A DNA stretch of 64,000 nucleotides from NCBI RefSeq assembly GCF_900109785.1, contig NZ_FOBH01000001.1, positions 310,001 to 374,000 on the forward strand, in the 5' to 3' direction. The DNA comes from Nitrosovibrio tenuis (GTDB lineage: Bacteria > Pseudomonadota > Gammaproteobacteria > Burkholderiales > Nitrosomonadaceae). Both the position numbers and the translations under genes were made by a program. Shown in pieces: positions 36,375 to 45,461 of this stretch (the first letter of the stretch is position 1; the number at the start of each line of letters is the position of its first letter). The notes under the pieces were generated by a model, which ran no database searches, was not told the DNA's origin, and worked only from the letters and a program-made list of their open reading frames with translations.

Positions 36375-39300
36375 GTTCACTGCCGCGTAGGCAGCTCAGA
36401 AAAGACCCCGACCCCGGCCCCGCCGAGTTGTTGAGTTCACTGCCGCGTAGGCAGCTCAGAAACGCTACAGACAAAGCAGCGATACCGCCAAATCGTTCAC
36501 TGCCGCGTAGGCAGCTCAGAAATTTTGGGGGTCCGCTGGCAGTGCCTTTTAACAGTTCACTGCCGCGTAGGCAGCTCAGAAATGTTGACATTGGCGTTGA
36601 TTTGCGCTTGCGACGTTCACTGCCGCGTAGGCAGCTCAGAAACCAAGGCGCGAACCATAACCCCCCGATTTAAGGTTCACTGCCGCGTAGGCAGCTCAGA
36701 AATTATCGAGAATAGAGTTTGCATAGGAGCTACCGTTCACTGCCGCGTAGGCAGCTCAGAAAGTTGATGGGCTTTGAACCTCGCCCGTTACCGAGTTCAC
36801 TGCCGCGTAGGCAGCTCAGAAAATTGATCCTCGGGGTCATATGCAATAATCCGGGTTCACTGCCGCGTAGGCAGCTCAGAAACGAGTGAAGCGGCTAAGC
36901 TAACGGACGGAATGAGTTCACTGCCGCGTAGGCAGCTCAGAAACTCAAGCAAACCCTCCTCGCCCTCTTCCATTCTGTTCACTGCCGCGTAGGCAGCTCA
37001 GAAATTAAAGCGGAGTTCGATTTTTGGTCCGGCTGCGTTCACTGCCGCGTAGGCAGCTCAGAAAGTCCGGGAGTTGCACATCGCGCACATCATTTGGTTC
37101 ACTGCCGCGTAGGCAGCTCAGAAATTTAAGCCGATACAGAGACTTTCCCGCTTTTCGTTCACTGCCGCGTAGGCAGCTCAGAAAAACCCAGCCGACCATC
37201 TGCCGCATTCTGAGCGGTTCACTGCCGCGTAGGCAGCTCAGAAAACCCGGTGACCGTATCCATCCAATTATCAGGCGTTCACTGCCGCGTAGGCAGCTCA
37301 GAAATATCACTGAGGCGGCTTTATGCCGTTGGGGAAGTTCACTGCCGCGTAGGCAGCTCAGAAATCTTTCGGCTTGGTTTTTATCAACGGCATTACGTTC
37401 ACTGCCGCGTAGGCAGCTCAGAAATTGACGCGATAAAGAAAGCCCGGCACGTTTCCGTTCACTGCCGCGTAGGCAGCTCAGAAAATTTTAAAAAGCCGAG
37501 TTCACCTTTAAGCGATGTTCACTGCCGCGTAGGCAGCTCAGAAATCTGTGCTTGCTGGGTCAAAGATCACTATTGAGTTCACTGCCGCGTAGGCAGCTCA
37601 GAAACTACAGCATTGTTATCAAGTGGCTTTATGGAAAGTTCACTGCCGCGTAGGCAGCTCAGAAACGGAACTTGTTTAGGTTGTTAATCTCGGTGCCGTT
37701 CACTGCCGCGTAGGCAGCTCAGAAAGTCTCAGCCCGGCTATGCGTGGCGCTATTTCAGTTCACTGCCGCGTAGGCAGCTCAGAAATACTGAAACCTTTAT
37801 TACGAACAATAAAGGGGGTTCACTGCCGCGTAGGCAGCTCAGAAAGGTCGGAAAGCTCGGTAGCTACAACGTCAGAAGTTCACTGCCGCGTAGGCAGCTC
37901 AGAAACATGCGCCGCAGTTCCAGCGTGACCGCATAAGGTTCACTGCCGCGTAGGCAGCTCAGAAATTTAAAAATGTTTGAGAAGTTTGAGAAAAATTGTT
38001 CACTGCCGCGTAGGCAGCTCAGAAATAATCCGGGGTAGCTCATTTCTCGTTCGCCAAGTTCACTGCCGCGTAGGCAGCTCAGAAAATCCAGGTCCGCATA
38101 GATGCAAGATGCGCCACGTTCACTGCCGCGTAGGCAGCTCAGAAAAGCTCAAGCGGGACCGAGTATCACTATCTGGCGTTCACTGCCGCGTAGGCAGCTC
38201 AGAAAAATCCAAATTCGTGCCGTAGTGATAGCGGAAAGTTCACTGCCGCGTAGGCAGCTCAGAAAATCACGACTACCAGGACACACCAGAGCAACCCGTT
38301 CACTGCCGCGTAGGCAGCTCAGAAAAGCCAGAATAAAATAAGCGCAGCGCCCCATTTGTTCACTGCCGCGTAGGCAGCTCAGAAACTGTTGCCGGACGCG
38401 GTTTAAACGCACTCACAGTTCACTGCCGCGTAGGCAGCTCAGAAATCTGGCATTTTTCCCCCGCTTGCAACCGACAAGTTCACTGCCGCGTAGGCAGCTC
38501 AGAAAGTTTGGAACATGCTGAAAAGTCTGCCGAAGAGGTTCACTGCCGCGTAGGCAGCTCAGAAAATTAATAACGGAAATTTCGGATACATACCCGAGTT
38601 CACTGCCGCGTAGGCAGCTCAGAAATTGCCCATGATCGTCACAGGTCCGTACGGCAGGTTCACTGCCGCGTAGGCAGCTCAGAAAATGTTTTGACCGCCG
38701 AACATAGGGAAACCAAAGTTCACTGCCGCGTAGGCAGCTCAGAAATCGATAACTACAATAGGGCGAATGGCGCGGTCGTTCACTGCCGCGTAGGCAGCTC
38801 AGAAATGAGGTTAATTTTCAAAAGTTCTTCAGTAATAGTTCACTGCCGCGTAGGCAGCTCAGAAACATAGGAATCGCTGAAAGCAGCATGATATAAAGTT
38901 CACTGCCGCGTAGGCAGCTCAGAAATGAGACCGCGTGCTGTTCCACGTGCGCGACTGGTTCACTGCCGCGTAGGCAGCTCAGAAAATTGCGCGTACCTCG
39001 ACGCGCCGCTTGAAACGGTTCACTGCCGCGTAGGCAGCTCAGAAATGGTTGAGTCGGCTGCGCAAAAAGAATCCGCTGTTCACTGCCGCGTAGGCAGCTC
39101 AGAAATAGTATGAGACTTGAGGTGTACTAATAGTGTAGTTCACTGCCGCGTAGGCAGCTCAGAAATCAGATCACCCCCGTGACCATGCGAAGCATTTGTT
39201 CACTGCCGCGTAGGCAGCTCAGAAAGTCAGGCAGTTGCACATCGCGCACATCATTTGGTTCACTGCCGCGTAGGCAGCTCAGAAAGATTGAAAGGGACCG

Positions 39301-39947
39301 CAAACCCTTCACGTAGTGTTCACTGCCGCGTAGGCAGCTCAGAAAAATATAGAAAACCAGCGCACACAAGCGGCGGCGTTCACTGCCGCGTAGGCAGCTC
39401 AGAAAGATAGGCGGCGCTCTGTTGCTGGCGTTCGTGCGTTCACTGCCGCGTAGGCAGCTCAGAAAACGTAGTACCGATACAGGAGGGCGGGTCAAATGGT
39501 TCACTGCCGCGTAGGCAGCTCAGAAATATTCCGGGCGGGTTGAGGCGCTCGCTTGGCAGTTCACTGCCGCGTAGGCAGCTCAGAAATTGCCATCATTGGA
39601 GAGCCTTTATTCGTATCGAGTTCACTGCCGCGTAGGCAGCTCAGAAATTTCCCGCCGCGCCGAATCTTTCAGGGATTTTGTTCACTGCCGCGTAGGCAGC
39701 TCAGAAACCGATCAGCCCCCGCCAACCTTGCGAAGCATTGTTCACTGCCGCGTAGGCAGCTCAGAAAAAGACAACGGCAGGAGTTGTAGCCTCGGGATAG
39801 TTCACTGCCGCGTAGGCAGCTCAGAAAAAGTGCTGCGGCTGTGATCAGCGCCATACTTGGTTCACTGCCGTGTAGGCAGCTCAGAAAATCAGGCCCCAAC
39901 ACAGACCGATTGAGCGATCGTTCACTGCCGCGTAGGCAGCTCAGAAA
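36375..39947 (+). CRISPR. Type I-F CRISPR array, 60 repeats and 59 spacers
   Basis: 28-bp repeats start GTTCA, form the Cas6f hairpin CTGCC/GGCAG around loop GCGTA, and end with handle CTCAGAAA. The first repeat is at 36375-36402 and the last at 39920-39947. Spacing is 60 bp except for five 33-nt spacers (starting at 36883, 36944, 37605, 39466 and 39587); the other 54 are 32 nt. All repeats I compared are identical except the penultimate (39860-39887), with C12 changed to T, marking the trailer end. Spacers 12 (37065-37096) and 48 (39226-39257) are near duplicates. Confidence 0.99.
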
Positions 39948-40096
39948 AAGTAGTGTGGAGGATAGGAAACCCCGATCCGAAGCGCGACCGCCTTTTGCGT
40001 TGAGGAAGGTATGTATTCTGCAAATTCGACCGAACGGAGCGAAACATGGGTTACAGAATATGAGTTGCAGCGAGCCTCACATTATCTTCACCCAGC

Positions 40097-41413
40097 CTAA
40101 AGCGAACGATGCTTAGCCTCGACAGTGCGCCTCAGGTTGAACGCCAGAAGTTTTCCTAGCCGCTCGTTCCCCACTGGGCCGCTACCGATCCGCTGAATCA
40201 TGTCGAAATCCGGTGCTTTGTTAATTGCGATCATGCACGGTCCACTGTCGAGCAGGGCGACGTCCCAGCCGATCACCACCTGGTCGGAGAACGCGCTGCC
40301 ATGGGCATAGCGGACCAGATCGATCAGCTCAGGCCAGCATGGGAGCTTGCGGTGCAGAATCTGCGCACCGTTTTCGTAATACTGCTCATACCATCCATCC
40401 ACGGTCGACCCCCAAGCCCCACAGGTGGCCCTCCCTAACTCGCCGGTATGAATATCGACGTTGGCGGCGATTCCCCCTGTGTGAAAGTTGTCGACAACGA
40501 CGGTACCGTTTTGCGCCATGCGAAAAACCGCATTGGTCACTTCGAATTCGCCTTGCTCATCACGGCAGCTCATCACCCGAATCGTTGCAAGAGTGCCATT
40601 GCCTAGGTCGGCGATCTCCCTGTGATTCACGAGTCGTGGCTGCACCAGGAAAGCCCTGCGCTGTGACGCTTGGCGCAAGTCTTCCAACACCTCGTCTGCA
40701 GTCGCACGTTTACCGTCGTTGCGTCGATATTGCCCCGAACCCAGATAATCCCAGCGCGTGGCATTTTTTCCATTCTGGCCATGCAACGGCTTTACGAAGA
40801 GATCGATCTCGGGGAGGCCCGGTCCGCTCCAATCAAGCGCCTTAACCTCCCCCTTCGCGACGCTCAGAAGGGCAGGCGCAGTGGCAATGCCAAATTTACG
40901 GCAGCGGGACATGAAGCACAATTTGTCCTTGATGCACGCCGTGCTGCGCTCCGCAGGAATGGGAAGTCCGCCATTGTGGTCGCGCAGGATGCGGTAGAGT
41001 CCGCTTTTCATCTCAAACCGGTTCACATATTCGCAGGCGCGCTGGCGCTTGTCGTCGTCATGCAGCTCGAAAATGTAGTACCAGGGAGGCAAGATCGCGT
41101 GCCGCAGCGAGACTCCGAGCTGCTCGCGGACTTGCCGGATTATCCCCTTCCCGGTCCGTTTCTTTATCGCCTGCCCGTTGATCGAGGTGAAAATTGCTGC
41201 CAGCACCACAACTACCAATGGGACGAGCGGCAGAGCCGCCCAAATTGCGATCCGCTCGCGGAGCTTGACCTCGTGCCAAATCTCGCGTTGGAAGCACCGG
41301 TGGACAAAAGTTGCTGCCGAGCTGTCATCAGGCAAGCGGGAAAACGTCCACATTGCACCGCTCAATTCCCTCGTGATTCTGTCAAAGCTCCAGTCACTCA
41401 CGATCTTCAGCAC
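40097..41413 (-). CDS. Sugar-transfer-associated ATP-grasp protein
   Basis: A 438-aa protein with an ATP-grasp domain of the type found beside polysaccharide genes. Features include KDKLCFMSRCRKFGIATAP, LFVKPLHGQNGKNATRWDYL (nucleotide-binding Lys and Gly-rich loop), FLVQPRLVNHREIADL, TIRVMSCRDE and VIGWDVALLDSGPCMIAIN (metal-binding region). One possible transmembrane segment lies near residues 57-75. Start is GTG 41413. It lies next to kdoO on the same strand, which suggests an envelope-glycan job; substrate unknown. The first 150 bp after the CRISPR array (39948-40096) holds no other gene. Confidence 0.8.
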   Translation of the reverse strand: MLKIVSDWSFDRITRELSGAMWTFSRLPDDSSAATFVHRCFQREIWHEVKLRERIAIWAALPLVPLVVVVLAAIFTSINGQAIKKRTGKGIIRQVREQLGVSLRHAILPPWYYIFELHDDDKRQRACEYVNRFEMKSGLYRILRDHNGGLPIPAERSTACIKDKLCFMSRCRKFGIATAPALLSVAKGEVKALDWSGPGLPEIDLFVKPLHGQNGKNATRWDYLGSGQYRRNDGKRATADEVLEDLRQASQRRAFLVQPRLVNHREIADLGNGTLATIRVMSCRDEQGEFEVTNAVFRMAQNGTVVVDNFHTGGIAANVDIHTGELGRATCGAWGSTVDGWYEQYYENGAQILHRKLPCWPELIDLVRYAHGSAFSDQVVIGWDVALLDSGPCMIAINKAPDFDMIQRIGSGPVGNERLGKLLAFNLRRTVEAKHRSL

Positions 41414-41660
41414 CGCTCTTTAAAATTTGCGACGTAAGTGTATTCCTCTATCAATTTAATACTTATTTCTGCCGCAATAATCCATGCTTGAGTAAATGAG
41501 CGAGGGCTTGGGTTAGCTGGGTTCACTTCCAGCATTACCCCGGAGGGAAGGCAGGCAAAGCTCAGCCGCCGAGGTAATCGAGGGCCCGGGCGCGAGCCGG
41601 GCATCTTCATCTTGCCCGCCAGACAGGACGACTCTGACGTCCTGCGATTACCGCCCGCGC

Positions 41661-42614
41661 TCAAACCAGGGCTTCGCCGGTCATCCTCTCCAGGATACGC
41701 AATGAAGAGCGCGACGGATCGCTCATTGCCTCCACCGGCAGGTAAAACGTCCGATCGAGGCTGTGCTGCCCCGATATCGCGCCGTGCAGCACCAGATCCG
41801 TGATTGCGATCCAGCTTGCGCCAACCGGAAATTCCATGATCTTGCGAGGTGCCGTCCGCTGGTACTCCTTGTCGCGTATGCCCAGGGCGCGCACCGCCGC
41901 CACGTACTGATCGTATTTGGTCTTGGCTCCGTCGACGATGCCGAGGCGCGCCAGAATGGCGGAAATCCAGGATGGTTTGCTGAGGCGCACAGAAGGCAGG
42001 AAACGGCTCACGAAGGGTTCAAACGGTTCGCCGAGCTGCCAGATACGCAATCGATTGACGGGATTGATGTTGGTGAAAATGCGCAGCATGCCGCGCCCCT
42101 GAGTAGGGTACCCATAGCTCGAGTCGATGTGCAGCGACTGGGTGCTGTTGCGGGCAAAAGGCCGATAGGTGACCCGTTTTCGGTCCAGTGCTTCCTGGTA
42201 GATGGGGAACAATTGGTTGATCACATCCTCGGACCACTTGCCGTAGCGCACCATGATCGCCTCGATATCGGGGCGCGCCGTGTCTCTGACCTGGGCTCGC
42301 ATCAACTTCCCGCGCACTTGCGCGTAGTGGTACTTCTTGATGCGGCCGTGCGCCGGATCGAAGATGATCGTCGGGCGGCCATCCTGGACATCGGGCTCCC
42401 GAGTCAGGATCTTCGCCGTGTCCGAGATCAGCTCTCGCTCCCGTTCGGACAGCTCAAAGCCGCTTTTTGGCAGGTAGATTAACCCTCCCCCTTCCAGTGT
42501 CTCGATGGCCGTACGTCGCACCTCCGGCGCCGATAGGTCGGCTCCCGGCTCGATCGTCAGCATCTTCACGGTTCCTGCTTCTTCGCTCACAGAAATACAA
42601 CCTTGATCTACCAT
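41661..42614 (-). CDS. kdoO: Kdo hydroxylase family protein
   Basis: Fe(II)/2-oxoglutarate-dependent oxygenase family that converts Kdo to Ko in the lipid A inner core. The HxD iron motif is in QSLHIDSSYGYPTQG, with the distal His in DLVLHGAISGQH, and also FARNSTQ and RIFTNINP segments typical of KdoO. About 317 aa from ATG 42614, which has AAGGA 5 nt upstream. An internal ATG at 42563 (MLTIEPGADL) also has AGGA and may be the true start. The frame reaches 42668, but that part abuts an IS3 remnant. The function name rests on family resemblance. Confidence 0.85.
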   Translation of the reverse strand: MVDQGCISVSEEAGTVKMLTIEPGADLSAPEVRRTAIETLEGGGLIYLPKSGFELSERERELISDTAKILTREPDVQDGRPTIIFDPAHGRIKKYHYAQVRGKLMRAQVRDTARPDIEAIMVRYGKWSEDVINQLFPIYQEALDRKRVTYRPFARNSTQSLHIDSSYGYPTQGRGMLRIFTNINPVNRLRIWQLGEPFEPFVSRFLPSVRLSKPSWISAILARLGIVDGAKTKYDQYVAAVRALGIRDKEYQRTAPRKIMEFPVGASWIAITDLVLHGAISGQHSLDRTFYLPVEAMSDPSRSSLRILERMTGEALV

Positions 42615-42669
42615 GATATTCCTTGATTTGTGTAAGAAGTCCATATTCGCCGGAGTTGCACTAGCCATG

Positions 42670-42905
42670 CGAAGTGAGGACGCACTCTTTTTAGTACTGC
42701 CGCCAATTCATCAATTTTGCGCCTGGCATTCTCTAAAGACAAGACCCAAATAAGCCTAAGGCGCTCCAAGCTGCAAACGCATTGAGGCTTTTCCCGCTGG
42801 CATTATCGGTTGGGTGTCCGCAATGGCTGAAGTCCATTTCGATGCCATGCTCATAGGCCCATTTATCCTGTCTCGCCAATGAATGGTCTCGGAAGGAATT
42901 TGTCT
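42670..42905 (-). mobile_element. IS3-family transposase (orfB integrase core) remnant
   Basis: Minus-strand translation gives KWAYEHGIEMDFSHCGHPTDNA, the conserved end of the IS3 DDE integrase, then after a frameshift LIWVLSLENARRKIDELAAV and KRVRPHF, the usual C-terminal segment ending in the N-x-x-RPH motif. The glutamate-containing part after PTDNA is degraded (SGKSLN instead of IESFN). Only the last about 80 codons remain, with at least one frameshift. It directly abuts the upstream end of kdoO. Confidence 0.8.
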
Positions 42906-42942
42906 TGGAAGCCTGCCGCTGATGGAGACAAGTTGACTCCGG

Positions 42943-43434
42943 TCACCCTCTTGAACGACGCTCAAGAGGGTGGCTGCCGGGCGCTGGGGATTTCACTTTT
43001 TCCCACTCTCTGATGCTGCCGGGGACAATACGAAATAATGGATGAGGCTCGGGAATAATGATGCTTCGAAACTGCCGATGAAGATCTGGCGTCCGCCTGT
43101 GCAGTTTTGCCCTGAGATGAGCCCACTCGTACAATAGCTGCCCTTCTGTTTCCTCGATTTGCTCAGTAGCCCCTTGATCCATAGCCCCGTGCTCCAGGAT
43201 CTTGTTTATATCGAAGTTATAGCCGCGTCGTGCGGCCTCCTTCGCAAGGTCTGCCAGAAACGCTCCGATTGCTTGAATTGGGGCGGGATGCGCGCGAAAC
43301 CGGATAAGCTGGGGATGATGTCGGTAGCCGCAGGTTACCGCGGCCAGCACTTTTTGGGCCAATAATGCCTCTCGCCACGTTGCGACGAGACCTTTGGCAT
43401 CGAGATAACGCGGATGAACAGTCCAGAGACGCAT
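42943..43434 (-). CDS. Pyrimidine dimer DNA glycosylase family protein
   Basis: A protein of about 163 aa beginning MRLWTVHPRYLDAKGLVATW, the highly conserved start of the Pyr_excise (T4 DenV-like/DUF-type) family, followed by REALLAQKVLAAVT and HPQLIRFRAHP. T4 endonuclease V uses a free N-terminal residue after Met removal and a conserved Glu, whereas bacterial members are less characterised. The start at 43434 is preferred over GTG/ATG 43449 because homologues start at this Met. Likely a UV-repair glycosylase; activity not proven. Confidence 0.78.
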   Translation of the reverse strand: MRLWTVHPRYLDAKGLVATWREALLAQKVLAAVTCGYRHHPQLIRFRAHPAPIQAIGAFLADLAKEAARRGYNFDINKILEHGAMDQGATEQIEETEGQLLYEWAHLRAKLHRRTPDLHRQFRSIIIPEPHPLFRIVPGSIREWEKVKSPAPGSHPLERRSRG

Positions 43435-43469
43435 AGTAAGCTGCACCATTCCTGTCGATATGGTCTAGG

Positions 43470-44801
43470 ATGAAAGCATACCGGCCCTCGAGTGCTATTT
43501 TAATGAAGAATCTCGAGAATGCAAAACATGTGAATCACCAACCGAAACGGCGCAGATTCATTGTGTCCACGCTTTCGGCGGGGTTTGCCGTGGCGGTTTA
43601 CCCGCTTTATGCGCAGTCCATTACAAACAGTGACAAGGCTGGGGGCATAAAAAGCGAACAGGGCAATTCGGAATCGCTATTGCACGACTCGGGTATCAGC
43701 GTCATCAAATTGTTCCTCTGTGGTGACGTCATGACGGGCAGGGGAATCGACCAGATATTGCCGCATCCCGGCAACCCCACTCTCTACGAGGGGTATATGA
43801 AAAGCGCGGCGGGATATGTGGAGCTTGCCGAACAGGCGAACGGCCCCATTCCGAGACCAGTGGATTTTTCATACATCTGGGGAGATGCTCTTGCTGAACT
43901 CAAGCTTCGGAAGCCCGATCTGCGAATCATCAATTTGGAAACCGCCGTTACCGGCAGCAACGACGTGCAGGAAAAGGCGGTCAACTATCGGATGAATCCG
44001 GATAATATTCCCTGCATTACGGCGGCGAATATCCATTGTTGCGCCCTGGCGAACAATCATATCCTGGATTGGGGTTATTCCGGTCTTGCTGAGACGCTGG
44101 ATACCTTGAAAAAAGCCGGTATCAAAACGACGGGCGCAGGCATGAATATCCAGGAGGCTCAGGCGCCGGCGATAATGCCTGTCTCTGGAAAGGGGCGCGT
44201 GCTTGTTTTTTCTTTCGGTTCTGAAACAAGCGGCGTGCCCTGGAGCTGGGCTGCCACAGCGGGCAAGCCCGGCGTAAACTTTTTGCCCGACTTCTCCGTG
44301 AAAACCATACGGGATATTCGGCATTACATCAGTGGACTAAAACGCACAGGTGATGTTGTTATTGCCTCGATTCATTGGGGGGGCAACTGGGGATATGAGG
44401 TGCCACGCGAGCAGCAGGAATTTGCCTATTGGCTGATCGATGACGCAGGCGTCGATATCATTCATGGCCACTCCTCCCACCATGCAAAAGGGATCGAGGT
44501 TTATCAAGGAAAGCTCATTCTTTACGGCTGCGGTGACTTTCTGAATGACTATGAAGGGATTTCCGGGCATGAGGCCTATCGAGGTGATCTTTCGCTGATG
44601 TATTTTGCAAGCGTGGAGCCAGCAGACGGGAAGCTGATCAAACTGGATATGGTCCCCATGCAGACGAGACGCTTCAGGCTGAATCATGCGTCCAGGAGCG
44701 ATGCGCTCTGGCTGAAGGACGTTCTGAACAGGGAAGGTAGAAAGTTCAAAACCGAGGTGGAGCTGGTTGCCGATACATTGATACTGCGTTGGACAGATTA
44801 A
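43470..44801 (+). CDS. CapA family protein (poly-gamma-glutamate biosynthesis/metallophosphatase-like)
   Basis: A 443-aa exported protein. Near residue 28 is KRRRFIVSTLSAGFAVAVY, a possible Tat or Sec signal; an internal ATG at 43503 may be the start. The CapA domain shows LCGDVMTGRGIDQIL, LRIINLETAVTGS, ANNHILDWG, IASIHWGGNWGYEVP and IIHGHSSHHAKGIEVYQGKLILYGCGDFLNDY, the metal-site pattern of the calcineurin-like fold. Family members occur in capsule loci but also widely elsewhere; no capB/capC neighbours are seen, so poly-glutamate synthesis is not implied. Confidence 0.88.
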   Translation: MKAYRPSSAILMKNLENAKHVNHQPKRRRFIVSTLSAGFAVAVYPLYAQSITNSDKAGGIKSEQGNSESLLHDSGISVIKLFLCGDVMTGRGIDQILPHPGNPTLYEGYMKSAAGYVELAEQANGPIPRPVDFSYIWGDALAELKLRKPDLRIINLETAVTGSNDVQEKAVNYRMNPDNIPCITAANIHCCALANNHILDWGYSGLAETLDTLKKAGIKTTGAGMNIQEAQAPAIMPVSGKGRVLVFSFGSETSGVPWSWAATAGKPGVNFLPDFSVKTIRDIRHYISGLKRTGDVVIASIHWGGNWGYEVPREQQEFAYWLIDDAGVDIIHGHSSHHAKGIEVYQGKLILYGCGDFLNDYEGISGHEAYRGDLSLMYFASVEPADGKLIKLDMVPMQTRRFRLNHASRSDALWLKDVLNREGRKFKTEVELVADTLILRWTD

Positions 44802-44832
44802 TCTGCTGAGTAGCTAAAGGGGCAAAGGCTTG

Positions 44833-44880
44833 AGCAGGGCCTGAGGAAAGGCCCTGCTGGTCCGTTGTCGGTCTTTTTTA
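44833..44880 (+). terminator. Hairpin downstream of the CapA-like gene
   Basis: AGCAGGGCCT (44833-44842) pairs perfectly with AGGCCCTGCT (44849-44858) around a 6-nt loop. The T-run (TTTTTT, near 44874) is about 15 nt further on, so termination efficiency is uncertain. It separates the convergent CapA-like and VOC genes. Confidence 0.55.
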
Positions 44881-44896
44881 TCAAACCGATTTTGTC

Positions 44897-45342
44897 TCAT
44901 GTTTGGATTCCTTTCTCACGCAGTTCCGCTTGCGCCTGTTCGCTCTTGTCCAGCTCCAGCCCCATGAATTTCAGCACGGCATCGGTCTTCATAAATTGAA
45001 GATCGCGATATTCGACTACCTGAATCCGGTTGCCCCACGGGTCGAGAAAGTCGAGGAAGGTCCCCTTTAACAGGGTTGCCCCTGCCGCTTCGGCAAGTTC
45101 GCGCACGTGCGAACGGTCGTCAACGACCAACCAAAATGCCTGTGGTCGTCGGCGGCCTGAGATCGCCCTTCCATCAGCGCGATGAATTGATCGCCCATAT
45201 CGATGAAGGCGGCGCCTCGGCCGCGGCCCCGCAACTCAAAAGTAAAGATGCGAGCGTAGAAGGCCACCGCTTCATCGATATTCCCAACCTCGAGCGCGAT
45301 GTGATTGATGCCTACCAGATGCGGTTTCGCTTTCTCATCCAT
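44897..45342 (-). pseudogene. VOC (glyoxalase/dioxygenase) family gene with a frameshift
   Basis: The N-terminal half (MDEKAKPHLVGINHIALEVGN..., GDQFIALMEG, DDHRHFGW) and the C-terminal half (VVDDRSHVRELAEAAGATL, FLDPWGNRIQVVEYRDLQF) of one vicinal-oxygen-chelate protein lie in different frames. They join at about 45128-45135, where a single missing base would turn HFGW back into HFGLVVDD. Without the shift the protein would be about 147 aa, normal for the family. It could be a genuine pseudogene or a sequencing error. Metal-ligand His and Glu positions are present across the two halves. Confidence 0.85.
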
Positions 45343-45461
45343 ATACTTACCTTGAGGTATTTAGCCCAATATGTGATGGCTTGCATATGTGCCTTTGTAC
45401 TTTTTTGTTTACTTAATGATAGGCCAGTCAGGCTACGAATTCCGTTCAGAGATGTGGGTGA

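Noticed and set aside
36289-39902. Many open frames on both strands inside the CRISPR array, some over 100 codons, with repeated VHCRVGSSE, SLPRRQLRN or FLSCLRGSE peptides
   Set aside because: They are translations of the 28-bp repeats, open only because the 60-bp period is a multiple of three.
41763-42482. A 239-codon plus-strand frame opposite kdoO
   Set aside because: The minus-strand frame carries the HxD and distal His motifs of the oxygenase; this one is a shadow.
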